Of a stretch of DNA of 64,000 bases, positions 17,414-24,804 are shown piece after piece (position 1 is the stretch's first letter; the number at the start of each line of letters is the position of its first letter). A model generated the notes under the pieces. It worked only from the letters and a program-made list of their open reading frames with translations. It was not told the origin of the DNA and ran no database searches. Origin of the DNA: a virus; IMG/VR virus record IMGVR_UViG_3300019124_000103, positions 18,501-82,500 of that record. The stretch is one strand, 5' to 3'. Both the position numbers and the translations under genes were made by a program.

Positions 17414-19253
17414 TCCAAAGCAGGTTCAGTGGGACCCCATCGACCCCAGCGCGGTGCAATGGGACGAGAGCCCCAAGGCAGCGAAACCGAGTCGCTCAGA
17501 CCTGTGGAAGCGCGAGCTTCAGCGTTCCGCTCCATACGGAATCGCCCGGGGCGTGAAGGATGTTATTGACACCGGCGCTAAAGCGCTCGCATCGGGTTTC
17601 GACGCCTTGACTGGCAGCAATGAGGCGCAGCGCGTCGGCGACATGAACGCCCAAGGGAAGGCCGAGTTTGATCGAGTGGCTGGCGACAGCACCAGCGCGA
17701 GTATCGGCCGCATCGCTGGCAACATCGCCGGCACGGCGCCGCTGATCTCTGCTGCTGGCGCCGGTGTTGCTGCGGCCGGTCTTCCTCGGCTCGGCGCGGC
17801 GATTGGTAGCGGCGGTTTCACCACGGGGGCCGCGCCTGTGGGCGCTTTGGCCCGGTCGGCAGACATGGGAGTCCGCATGGCCGGAGGCGCCCTGGCCGGC
17901 GGGGCGCAGGCGGGCATGGTTGACCCGAGTAGTGCAGGGACCGGGGCGGCAGTGGGCGCAGCGCTCCCGCCAGGGGTGGCAGCGCTTGGGCGTGTTGGCG
18001 CAGTTGGCGGCGAGATGCTTAAGAAGGGAGGAGCGGTGGTAAGCGACCGCGTGGCCTCCCGTGTAGCAACCGAGAAGGCCGCGGAAGCCATCGGGCCGAG
18101 TGGAGTCCGCCAGGCGGTGGGCGACCTGCAAACCTACTTCCCCAAGGGGGCCGAGGGCATCCCTGTCTCTAGTGCTGGTGTGACCGGCAATCTCGGCCTT
18201 GCGCGACTTGAGCAGGGCTCTCGCCTTCGTGTTCCGGAGAAGTGGGCCGAGTTCGATACACAGCAGTCGAAAGCCGTGTTCGACAACGTGCTAAAGGCGA
18301 CGCAGAGTGCCGATGAGATCGGGGCGCTCAAGGGGGCGCGGCAGGCAAACTGGCAGGAGGCCTGGGCTAAAGCTGACAGCAGTTTCAAGCCGAAGGTGTG
18401 GAACAAGAAGATGGGCGAACTTGGCCCGAAGATTGACCAAGCGTTGCGCTCCCCAGAGTCCTCAAACCCTGCAGTGCGCGGCTTGCTGCAGGCCATCAAG
18501 GACGAGGTAATCAGAGTTGGTCCGGATTTCAGCCCCGCTCATCTCCAGCAGATCCGGGCGAATCTGAACGGGCGCGCGAACCCGCTTTCACCGGATGCCT
18601 TCAAGTCGGCGCCTCGTGACTCGGCCGCGGTTAAGTCCGTGATTCGGGAGCTTGACGACATCCTCAACTCAGCCACTGGAAACAAGTGGCAGAAGGTGTT
18701 GGAGGGGTACGCCAAGGATTCAGAGGTGGTGCATTCGGCCGCGGCAGCATCGAAGGTTCGCGGCGCTTTCGTGGACCGGGAGACTGGACGCATCCTGACG
18801 AAAACGCGAGACGCGAATGGCGAAGTCCCTGTTATCACGGAAAGTGCGCTTACCCGGGCGATGAACAGCGCCAGGCTTCCGGACAAATCCCTGGCACTCA
18901 GCCAAGAGGCCAATCACAGACTAGAAGCGACGCTTGATGCCATGCGCAGGCAAGCGATTGTCCAGAACCTGAAGCGATCAGCGACGGCCGGTGGCGGCTC
19001 GGACACTGTGGCTAACGCATTCGCCGCAGATGCAGCGCGAACTGTTGCGCCGAACCGTTTGCTGGAGTTGATCGATGGGCTGCGCCGAGTGGGGACGGCT
19101 CGCACGGATCGGCAGCTAGCCGACCTGTTGAGCAACCCGGACGATCTTGCGAACGCGCTGAACCTTCTCAGCGCCCGCCAGGGTCGCCCCCCGGTGGGGA
19201 ATGCTCTTGCCCCTGCTTATCGGGCTGCCCCGACCCTAGCGGCCGACCGGTAA
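17403..19253 (+). CDS. Internal virion / DNA ejection protein 3 (phage A copy)
   Basis: A 616-residue protein starting MPIDPKQVQWDPIDPSAVQW, a repeated xVQWD motif also seen in copy B (55474). A glycine/alanine-rich hydrophobic region at residues about 100-200 could span or insert into membranes; the rest is helical. This is consistent with the third, large ejection protein (gp16 type) that helps DNA cross the cell envelope. The start overlaps the upstream stop by 11 bases. The 3' end overlaps an antisense gene. Confidence 0.65.
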   Translation: MPIDPKQVQWDPIDPSAVQWDESPKAAKPSRSDLWKRELQRSAPYGIARGVKDVIDTGAKALASGFDALTGSNEAQRVGDMNAQGKAEFDRVAGDSTSASIGRIAGNIAGTAPLISAAGAGVAAAGLPRLGAAIGSGGFTTGAAPVGALARSADMGVRMAGGALAGGAQAGMVDPSSAGTGAAVGAALPPGVAALGRVGAVGGEMLKKGGAVVSDRVASRVATEKAAEAIGPSGVRQAVGDLQTYFPKGAEGIPVSSAGVTGNLGLARLEQGSRLRVPEKWAEFDTQQSKAVFDNVLKATQSADEIGALKGARQANWQEAWAKADSSFKPKVWNKKMGELGPKIDQALRSPESSNPAVRGLLQAIKDEVIRVGPDFSPAHLQQIRANLNGRANPLSPDAFKSAPRDSAAVKSVIRELDDILNSATGNKWQKVLEGYAKDSEVVHSAAAASKVRGAFVDRETGRILTKTRDANGEVPVITESALTRAMNSARLPDKSLALSQEANHRLEATLDAMRRQAIVQNLKRSATAGGGSDTVANAFAADAARTVAPNRLLELIDGLRRVGTARTDRQLADLLSNPDDLANALNLLSARQGRPPVGNALAPAYRAAPTLAADR

Positions 19254-19332
19254 AGCCGCAGTAGACGCCCCAGCAAAACGCGGCGAACAAGACAACAACT
19301 GTCTTCCAGATCAGGTAGTCGCTGAATTCCAC
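19168..19332 (-). CDS. Short antisense membrane protein (phage A copy)
   Basis: A 54-residue frame that opens with GTG and starts MEFSDYLIWKTVVVLF, one membrane helix (residues 7-27), then GFTGRPL and a polar Gly/Pro-rich tail. A stop codon (TAG) lies just before the GTG, so the start is fixed. The counterpart at 57008 has different DNA but keeps MEFSDYL, the helix, and the G..GR.L step after it, which speaks for selection on protein. It lies antisense to the end of ejection protein 3; the upstream terminator stem contains its only candidate ribosome site (AGGGGGC). Function unknown; a lysogeny-expressed membrane peptide is one option. Confidence 0.55.
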   Translation of the reverse strand: MEFSDYLIWKTVVVLFAAFCWGVYCGFTGRPLGSGQPDKQGQEHSPPGGDPGGR

Positions 19333-19335
19333 CTA

Positions 19336-19366
19336 AGCCCCCTGGCTCGCGCCTCGGGGCTTTTTT
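19336..19366 (+). terminator. Terminator before receptor-binding spike
   Basis: AGCCCC and GGGGCT arms with a 14-base loop followed by six T. Identical hairpin in phage B at 57182. On the minus strand the same stem lies in the leader of the short membrane-protein gene. Confidence 0.75.
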
Positions 19367-19378
19367 CATTGCCCCGCC

Positions 19379-21259
19379 ATGTACCTACTGCAAAACCTCC
19401 CGCAGCGTATCACGGACAGCAACGGCAACATCTGTGCCGGCGCCAAGGTCTACACCTACGTCACCGGGACGACGACGCCCAAAACGTCTTACACGGATCA
19501 GGCGGGGATCGTTCCTCACCCGAACCCGATCATCCTTGGCTCGGATGGTCTGCTGCCTCAGATCTGGCTCGATAGCGATTCCGAATATCGCGTCCAGGTG
19601 AGAACGTCAGACGACAGCCTGCTGTTCACCTGGGACGACTTGAGCGGCACCGAGGGGGCAGGGGTGCTCCGCAGTGAACTTGTGTCCACCGATGGGGCTG
19701 GTTATGTCGGGCTCGACCTCGAAAATAACTATGTCGCCAGCACCATCGGCTGGGGTGTTCGTGTCGCTTCTCGCGGGCTGAACATCCTTCGTTATGTTCC
19801 GCCGTCCATGTGGGCTGCTGCGCTGGCTGGAACAAGCACCGACGATCACACGGCATACATCCAGCAGGCGATCAACGCGGCTTCCAACAGCATGGAGACC
19901 GAGGTTTTCTTTCCCGCTGGGAAGTGGAACTACACCCGGCTGTATTGCTACTACGACGCAGCGCTGAACCCCGGCTTCAACATCAACCGCAATGCCGAGG
20001 TGTGGCTGAACGGCGCAGGCTACGCGCCCGAGAACGGTGGGGCCTGCGGGACGGTGCTGAACTGCACCAGCGCCACGGGCGACGGGCTGACGGTTTCGCC
20101 CGCCTCTGAAGATGCTGTGCCGTACCGGGGGCGAGATTTCCGGGCCAGCGGGATCAGCTTCCAAGGCGGGACGACGGGCTTCCTCGTGGTGTGCCGCGGC
20201 GTGCCTAGCGCTCGCTTTGATGGTTGCGAGTTCGTGCAGTCGAATGCAGCGGGCAACTTCCTGCACTTCACCACGGCTTATTTCGGGGGGCTGGATCTTT
20301 GCCGGTTCCGCAACACGGCTGCCCAGCCCTGGAGCGGAACCGCGATCAGATTCGGGACCACGATTGACGGCGGCCTGTTCGACATCAACCGCTGCAACAT
20401 CAACGGCAGCGCCATTGCGCTGGACTGCTATACCGGGTCGTGGCAGCTCATGAGCATCTACGACTCAGAGTTGTTGGGAACCTCCTACAACATCCGCAGT
20501 TCTGGCGGGGTCATCCAGCAGCTCAACTGCTACAGCACCTATTTCGAGGGGGTGTCCACTTCGTTCATTGCGGACAGTGCGCCGAACCTGATTCGCAACG
20601 TGAACCTGTTCGGGTGCTGGTTCTTTGGCCCATACCTGACCGGCCCGGCCATCAACCTGCAGGCCCCGAACTCGGTGCAGATCCTCGGGGGTTACTCGCA
20701 GGATCAGAACAAGCCGTTCTTGAACATCGCCGCGACCCCTTCCGGCGGTCGGGCGAACTATCGCGTGTCGGGGTTCAACTTCACCCGCACGACACCAGCC
20801 CCCGCACCGGTGACGCTGTTTACTGGTGTCCTTCCGACTCTAGACGGGGTGGATTACCCGGTCAGTGATCCGAACGTCACGCTGTACGCCACGACGGCGG
20901 CCAGCGGCTTTCCCATCGAAACGCGCGGCCTGATTGGAAACGCTGCGCAGATGACGGCCGGTGGCTTGGGTGTGAGTTGGGTCAAGTCCTACAGCGTGGG
21001 CGGTGGCGCCATCATCGACCAAGGGGGGGATGCCTTTCCTCGGTCCATTGTCGTGACTCAATCGGCAGGTGCGACGGTTCGGCTCGCCGCGGCAGCCGCT
21101 GGTCTGCCGCACGGAACACTGACTTTCGTGAAGAACGCTAACGCCTCAGTCGGGAACCTTTCGGTTACCCGCAACGGCGGTGCCGTGCTTGCCTCCTTGG
21201 CTCCCGGCGCCTCGGGCTGGTTCCTATTGGATCTTCGCACTGCCGGCGATTGGGTTTGA
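19379..21259 (+). CDS. Receptor-binding tailspike (phage A)
   Basis: A 626-residue spike. Residues 1-100 (NLPQRITDSNGNICAGAK, GTTTPKTSYTDQAG, then IILGSDGLLPQIWL) form a virion-anchor domain that is nearly the same in the phage B spike (57225). After that the two have no visible similarity: here residues 150-520 look like a beta-helix (VEVFFPAGKWNYTRL, NLNGAGY type turns). The last 60 residues form a small beta tip. It presumably recognises and perhaps cuts a surface glycan. Only the receptor part has been exchanged between the phages. Confidence 0.8.
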   Translation: MYLLQNLPQRITDSNGNICAGAKVYTYVTGTTTPKTSYTDQAGIVPHPNPIILGSDGLLPQIWLDSDSEYRVQVRTSDDSLLFTWDDLSGTEGAGVLRSELVSTDGAGYVGLDLENNYVASTIGWGVRVASRGLNILRYVPPSMWAAALAGTSTDDHTAYIQQAINAASNSMETEVFFPAGKWNYTRLYCYYDAALNPGFNINRNAEVWLNGAGYAPENGGACGTVLNCTSATGDGLTVSPASEDAVPYRGRDFRASGISFQGGTTGFLVVCRGVPSARFDGCEFVQSNAAGNFLHFTTAYFGGLDLCRFRNTAAQPWSGTAIRFGTTIDGGLFDINRCNINGSAIALDCYTGSWQLMSIYDSELLGTSYNIRSSGGVIQQLNCYSTYFEGVSTSFIADSAPNLIRNVNLFGCWFFGPYLTGPAINLQAPNSVQILGGYSQDQNKPFLNIAATPSGGRANYRVSGFNFTRTTPAPAPVTLFTGVLPTLDGVDYPVSDPNVTLYATTAASGFPIETRGLIGNAAQMTAGGLGVSWVKSYSVGGGAIIDQGGDAFPRSIVVTQSAGATVRLAAAAAGLPHGTLTFVKNANASVGNLSVTRNGGAVLASLAPGASGWFLLDLRTAGDWV

Positions 21260-21260
21260 C

Positions 21261-21473
21261 ATGAATCTCAACGATCTGCCGCAAGCGGCATCAACTATGC
21301 ATGACCCGCGGGTAAAGCTCGCAACTGCCTGGGGAGGCGTGGGCGTGTCAGAAATTCTCGGTGCCTTTGGCATCAACTCGTGGAGCGACTTCGCGGCGAT
21401 GCTTGCTGCGATTTACTCGCTCATCCTCATCATTGAATGGGCCTGGAAGAAGGCGAAGGGGCGAAAGAAGTGA
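21261..21473 (+). CDS. Small membrane protein, possible holin (phage A copy)
   Basis: A 70-residue protein with one clear membrane helix (FAAMLAAIYSLILIIEWAW) and the basic end KKAKGRKK. It lies at the head of the lysis block and is almost identical to 59180. A small membrane protein with a charged tail here is a reasonable holin or pinholin candidate; it is the only one in the block, but no family match is certain. Confidence 0.65.
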   Translation: MNLNDLPQAASTMHDPRVKLATAWGGVGVSEILGAFGINSWSDFAAMLAAIYSLILIIEWAWKKAKGRKK

Positions 21474-21670
21474 AGAAGAAGCAACCCCAAGACACAGGGC
21501 CGCGATGCGGCTCTTGTGCTTTCTGGCGCCATGAAGATGGCAACGAAGTAGGGGAATGCTTCTTCTATCCTCCGAAAGTTCAGTTTGACGACGAGGGAAA
21601 CTTCTTTCTGATTCGTCCGGTGGTTGATGACCTTGAGCCCGCATGCGGGCAGTTCAAGGGCAAGCAATGA
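21470..21670 (+). CDS. Cysteine-rich small protein (phage A copy)
   Basis: A 66-residue protein starting with GTG, overlapping the previous stop (GTGA). CGSC near residue 13, a second Cys in GECF and another in ACGQF suggest a metal or disulfide site. The N-terminal ten residues equal those of 59389, the rest diverges, but the cysteines are kept. Function unknown. Confidence 0.6.
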   Translation: MKKKQPQDTGPRCGSCAFWRHEDGNEVGECFFYPPKVQFDDEGNFFLIRPVVDDLEPACGQFKGKQ

Positions 21671-22425
21671 AGACCCTGCTCCTGGACATTGAGACAGCGC
21701 CGAATCTGGTTCACGTCTGGGGGCTGTATCAGCAGAACGTGGGCATCAATCAGATCCAGGCGAGCGGTTACGTTCTGTGCTGGGCCGCGAAGTGGTACGG
21801 GAAGAAGGAGATCCTCTTTGATTCCGTCCACGCTTCCAGTCGCAAGCGGATGCTTAAACGCATCCATGCCTTGATCGATGAAGCTGATGTGATCGTCCAT
21901 TACAACGGGACGAAGTTTGACCTCCCCACCTTGAATAAGGAGTTCATCAAGGAAGGGATGTCGCCTCCAGCGCCGTACAAGCAGGTGGACCTGCTGAAGA
22001 CGGCGCGAGGACAGTTTCGCTTCCCATCCAACAAGCTGGACTACATCGCGCAGGAGTTGGGGCTGGGACAGAAGTTCAAGCACTCAGGGCACGAACTCTG
22101 GACCCGCTGCATGGCGAAAGATCCACAAGCCTGGGCCGAGATGGAGAAGTACAACCGCCAGGACGTGGCCCTTCTTGAGAAGGTCTACGACCGGATGATG
22201 CCGTGGATCAAGTCGCACCCGAATCATGGGGTGTACGACGAGCCCGGCATCCCTGTCTGCCCGAACTGCGGCGGCCACCACTTACAAAAACGTGGTGTCG
22301 CGCGCACGGTTGCAAACATATATGCGAGGTACCAGTGCCAGGGGTGTGGCGGCTGGAGCCGTGAGCCCCTGTCCGAGATGGCCCGAGAGGATCGGGCCTT
22401 GATCCTCCGACGCGACAACGGCTAG
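21667..22425 (+). CDS. DEDD-type 3'-5' exonuclease with zinc ribbon (phage A)
   Basis: A 252-residue RNase H-like exonuclease. LLLDIETAP (residues 4-12) is motif Exo I, HYNGTKFDLPTL near 80 is Exo II, and YNRQDVALLEKVY near 163 is Exo III, as in the RNase_H_2 / DEDD family. The C-terminus carries two CxxC pairs (CPNC and CQGC) forming a zinc ribbon. In phage B the same slot holds a metallophosphoesterase (59586). It lies in the lysis block, so it is expressed late; it may process packaged or host DNA/RNA, which is inference. Confidence 0.8.
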   Translation: MKTLLLDIETAPNLVHVWGLYQQNVGINQIQASGYVLCWAAKWYGKKEILFDSVHASSRKRMLKRIHALIDEADVIVHYNGTKFDLPTLNKEFIKEGMSPPAPYKQVDLLKTARGQFRFPSNKLDYIAQELGLGQKFKHSGHELWTRCMAKDPQAWAEMEKYNRQDVALLEKVYDRMMPWIKSHPNHGVYDEPGIPVCPNCGGHHLQKRGVARTVANIYARYQCQGCGGWSREPLSEMAREDRALILRRDNG

Positions 22426-22430
22426 TTATC

Positions 22431-22502
22431 CAACAGATCAAAGGCTGTTGTATAGCGAAACAGCCTCCAAGCTGTTGCCCCGAATTCGCGGTTCGTGAGT
22501 TC
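22431..22502 (+). other. Conserved RNA-hairpin leader (phage A copy)
   Basis: A stretch without a convincing gene that could fold into three hairpins: CAACAG(N8)CTGTTG, AACAGC-CTCCAA-GCTGTT and GAATTC(N9)GAGTTC. The first CAACAG could also pair with the second CTGTTG, so two exclusive folds are possible. The copy at 60764 keeps all stems; in the third stem a G-U pair here is A-U there. It lies about 70 bases before a secreted-protein gene in the lysis block. Confidence 0.4.
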
Positions 22503-22569
22503 CGAATCAGCCGGCCCCTCGCCGCCAGGGACCGTGCCGTGTCTTTCTGACGGCTTCAGGAGTCCCCCC

Positions 22570-22770
22570 ATGAAAAAGCTGATCGCCGCGCTTGCGGTGT
22601 GCATTGCCGTGCCCGTCATCGCCATAGAGGTGAATCTCACCCCCGAAGAGCAGCAGTTGTGCGACGAACAGGGCGGGTGCGTGTTCGCCACCCGTCAGCA
22701 CATCCTGGCCTTGATCGAGCGGGCATTCACCGAAGGGGTCAAGCGTGGACAAGCCAAGTGCAGCTTGTAA
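22570..22770 (+). CDS. Small periplasmic protein (phage A copy)
   Basis: A 66-residue protein with a Sec signal peptide (MKKLIAALAVCIAVPVIA) and a mature part with three Cys (LCDEQGGC and KCSL). CAGGAG lies upstream of the ATG. Highly similar to 60902. It is in the lysis cassette and may modulate the endolysin or the envelope, but the role is unknown. Confidence 0.7.
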   Translation: MKKLIAALAVCIAVPVIAIEVNLTPEEQQLCDEQGGCVFATRQHILALIERAFTEGVKRGQAKCSL

Positions 22771-22945
22771 GCCCTACGCCTGGGCCGTCGAGTATTCCAA
22801 AGGACTCGGCGGCCTTTTCTTTGACCGCGCCCGCGCCGACCAGGCTGCGGTGAACCTGCACGGCGTTGTCGTGCCTCTTTATGACCACCCAAAAGAAGAC
22901 TGCCGCTGCCCTTGCCATCGCGGTGGCGATTGCTGCGCCGTTTGA
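22745..22945 (+). CDS. Small phage protein, overlapping lysis gene (phage A copy)
   Basis: A 66-residue protein with GTG start and GGGG upstream. It contains CKPYAWAVEYSKG, then GGLFFDRARADQAAV and VVPLYDHP, a pattern met in many small phage proteins of unknown role. It overlaps the preceding gene by 26 bases and the endolysin by 65 bases in another frame. The protein is identical in phage B (61077), and the overlap with two conserved genes limits what that says. Confidence 0.55.
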   Translation: MDKPSAACKPYAWAVEYSKGLGGLFFDRARADQAAVNLHGVVVPLYDHPKEDCRCPCHRGGDCCAV

Positions 22946-23339
22946 GGGCCTGAGAAATTGGGCCTATCGAGATCCGGTAGGAATCCCAACGATCTGCTTT
23001 GGCTCAACCAAGGGCGTGAGGATGGGGGACTACAAGACGACGGCCGAGTGCAAAGCCCTGCTCACCCACGAGATGCGGGAGTTTGTCGAGACGGTAGACC
23101 GATGCGCTCCGGGGCTGCCCCCTAACGCCTTGGCCGCTTTCTCGTCGGCGGCTTTCAACGTGGGGCCGGCCCTGACTTGTGGCGACACCACGGCGGCCAG
23201 GCTGTTGAGGCAAGGACACTGGCGGGAGGCCTGTGACCAGCTCCCCAGGTGGAACAAGGCCAGGGTGGCAGGTCAGTTGGTGGAGTTGCCAGGGCTTACC
23301 AAGCGGCGGGCGGCCGAGCGGGAGCTGTGCTTGTCATGA
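22881..23339 (+). CDS. Endolysin, GH24 lysozyme with signal-anchor (phage A copy)
   Basis: A 152-residue muramidase. The catalytic triad spacing E22-(8)-D31-(5)-T37 in FEGLRNWAYRDPVGIPT is that of phage T4/P21-type GH24 lysozymes. Residues 7-20 are a weakly hydrophobic, Ala-rich helix before the catalytic Glu, typical of a SAR (signal-arrest-release) endolysin that is exported by Sec and later activated. ATGA overlap with Rz follows. Nearly identical to 61213. Confidence 0.88.
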   Translation: MTTQKKTAAALAIAVAIAAPFEGLRNWAYRDPVGIPTICFGSTKGVRMGDYKTTAECKALLTHEMREFVETVDRCAPGLPPNALAAFSSAAFNVGPALTCGDTTAARLLRQGHWREACDQLPRWNKARVAGQLVELPGLTKRRAAERELCLS

Positions 23340-23698
23340 CGCCATACCTAACCCTAGCCGCTGTCGCCATGGTCGGCGTTCTCACTGGCGGCGCCTACTA
23401 CCAAGGCCGCAAGGACGGCGAAAACAAGATCATCGCCCAGCAGGCGAGGGAAGAACAGATTGCCCTCAAGGCTGCCGATGCCGCCGCCTCCGCCGCCGCA
23501 CAAGCCATCGCCCGTATCAAGGTTCAACACCGCACGATCACTCAAGAGGTGCAGCGTGAAGTTATCCAAGTGCCTGCTTACCGTGAGTGCAAGCATGACC
23601 CTAGCGTCCTGCGCAACATCAATGCCGCCATTGCGGGACAACCCGCGTCAGCACCTGATCGAAGCAAGTTGCCCGGAACTGACGCCCCTGACCGATGA
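23336..23698 (+). CDS. Rz: Rz-like inner-membrane spanin (phage A)
   Basis: A 120-residue protein with an N-terminal membrane helix (YLTLAAVAMVGVLTGGAYY) and a long charged coiled coil, the layout of i-spanins that fuse inner and outer membrane at the end of lysis. The ATG overlaps the endolysin stop. It has little similarity to the phage B counterpart (61668), although the endolysins next to them are almost the same. Confidence 0.8.
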   Translation: MTPYLTLAAVAMVGVLTGGAYYQGRKDGENKIIAQQAREEQIALKAADAAASAAAQAIARIKVQHRTITQEVQREVIQVPAYRECKHDPSVLRNINAAIAGQPASAPDRSKLPGTDAPDR

Positions 23699-23792
23699 CA
23701 CGTTCGGCGGGACTACTCTGAAGCTTCTGGAGCTGATCGGGCTGTATCGGGAGTGCCGGGCTGCGGCGCTGGGTAGGGACGCCACACCTTGA
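23556..23792 (+). CDS. Rz1: Rz1-like outer-membrane spanin lipoprotein (phage A)
   Basis: A 78-residue lipoprotein encoded in another frame inside and past the end of Rz. GTG start with AGAGG upstream; signal peptide ends in the lipobox LASC. It is longer than most Rz1 proteins and ends in a helix (TLKLLELIGLYREC). Together with Rz it would form the two-component spanin. The last 80 bases overlap the converging SLOG gene. Confidence 0.75.
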   Translation: MKLSKCLLTVSASMTLASCATSMPPLRDNPRQHLIEASCPELTPLTDDTFGGTTLKLLELIGLYRECRAAALGRDATP

Positions 23793-24231
23793 TCCCGGTA
23801 GCCACGCAGCGCCTGGTGCAGTCCTCCGTGCCCCTGCCGCCCGGGAATGCAATGGCGCCGGTCGCGCCCGCGGCAACCATGCGCTGATTCCGCTCCGGCC
23901 CCGCCTTCGGACCGAGCGCGCGCCAGTCCGCCTCGAACCGCTGCACGTCCACCCCGCGCGCCTTGGCCCATTCGTCGGCCAGCGCGTCAGCACCAGTTGG
24001 GCAGGCGCCGTGAACCAGCAACGTGATCCGCCGCCGGGAGTGCGCGAGATCGAGGGCAGCAAACACCCGCTCCCGGTCCTCGTAGTCCCGGCCGCCGGTG
24101 ACGATCACGACATGCCTGTCGGGGTGGTGCCGCAGCCAGGCGATGTGCGCGGCCAGCATCGACTCGCGCGTGCTGACTGGTGGCCCGGGAGGTGATGGGC
24201 CGATGACTGGGGGATAGGACGGGTTGCCCAC
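23713..24231 (-). CDS. SLOG-fold protein (DUF2493 type, phage A copy)
   Basis: A 172-residue Rossmann-like protein: VVIVTGGRDYEDRERVF (nucleotide-binding GGRDY motif), then LVHGACPTGADALADEWA and FPGGRGTEDC, the three hallmark segments of the YspA/cpYpsA SLOG family (DUF2493), thought to bind nucleotide-derived ligands. GTG start chosen from alignment with the ATG at 62532; an internal Met is possible. Relative to copy B the C-terminus is about 18 residues longer. It converges on the spanin genes. A role in phage or lysogen biology is not known. Confidence 0.75.
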   Translation of the reverse strand: MGNPSYPPVIGPSPPGPPVSTRESMLAAHIAWLRHHPDRHVVIVTGGRDYEDRERVFAALDLAHSRRRITLLVHGACPTGADALADEWAKARGVDVQRFEADWRALGPKAGPERNQRMVAAGATGAIAFPGGRGTEDCTRRCVATGIKVWRPYPAPQPGTPDTARSAPEASE

Positions 24232-24235
24232 CCCA

Positions 24236-24496
24236 TCAGGATATGCCGAACTCGCCCCGGACCGCCCCGCCTCCCTCGGGCAACGACATCTTCGAGGCGA
24301 TCTCCTCCTGGGCGCTGATCTGGTTAGCGGAGCAGCCGTGTCTGCAGGCGGGCATGTCCGTCCGATGCCGTCCCTGCTTATCGATCCCCACCCCACAGGG
24401 GGAGTAGTAGGCGTTGCCGCAGTTGCACACTTGACGCCCGTCCGCGAAGTTCCGTACAAGCTGCTGCCAGGCTGTGAGTGAATTGGGGGTAGTCAT
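24236..24496 (-). CDS. Cysteine-rich small protein
   Basis: An 86-residue protein with CNCGNAYYSPCG and CRHGC, probably a metal site. AGGAGGTG lies just before the ATG, which overlaps the stop of the gene upstream. No counterpart in phage B, where another 70-residue gene (62532) takes the place. Function unknown. Confidence 0.65.
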   Translation of the reverse strand: MTTPNSLTAWQQLVRNFADGRQVCNCGNAYYSPCGVGIDKQGRHRTDMPACRHGCSANQISAQEEIASKMSLPEGGGAVRGEFGIS

Positions 24497-24804
24497 GTTT
24501 TCACCTCCTGGGGCATCGTGGCGGGTGGGGCGGCTGAAAGCATGGCGGACCAATACTGGCGGGAATCCGCCCACTCGTCTACTTTAAGTGCGGCAGCCGT
24601 CAGCATCGCCTCTGTGGGCTCCACCGGCACCAGTTTCCACCCCTTCGGTACAGCAGATATGCGGGAGAGGGCGGCCGTGACGTCTTCGAAAAGCTCGGCA
24701 GCCAAGGTCTCGGCGTTGTTGCGGGACATGCTGCCGTCCGCTGCGGCCTGCAGGTAGCCGCCGATCTCGGCCAGCAATTCGCGCAAATCTGTCGTCTGTG
24801 TCAT
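24493..24804 (-). CDS. Phage early protein with WKLVPVEPT module
   Basis: A 103-residue protein. The second half has PKGWKLVPVEPTEAMLTAA and YWSAMLSAAP, a short module scattered over many unrelated phage accessory proteins; a diverged version lies in the gene at 28931. Helical N-terminus. Overlaps both neighbours by four bases. Function unknown. Confidence 0.7.
   Translation of the reverse strand: MTQTTDLRELLAEIGGYLQAAADGSMSRNNAETLAAELFEDVTAALSRISAVPKGWKLVPVEPTEAMLTAAALKVDEWADSRQYWSAMLSAAPPATMPQEVKT

Larger units (their letters stand above)
12216..24231 (+). repeat. Tail/ejection/lysis module, copy A of a large direct repeat
   Basis: From the gp10 homologue to the SLOG gene the order of genes is the same as in 50281-62532. 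Near-identical blocks (gp10; ends of the ejection genes; spike anchor; holin; hairpin leader to endolysin; SLOG) alternate with replaced segments (ejection protein 2 middle, spike receptor part, exonuclease slot, spanins). Confidence 0.85.

Noticed and set aside
22441-22510. A tRNA-like reading of the hairpin leader (GGCTGTT ... AATCAGCC ends, CTCCAA loop)
   Set aside because: No D-arm, a six- or eight-base anticodon loop instead of seven, and no proper T-arm; better explained as a hairpin leader.
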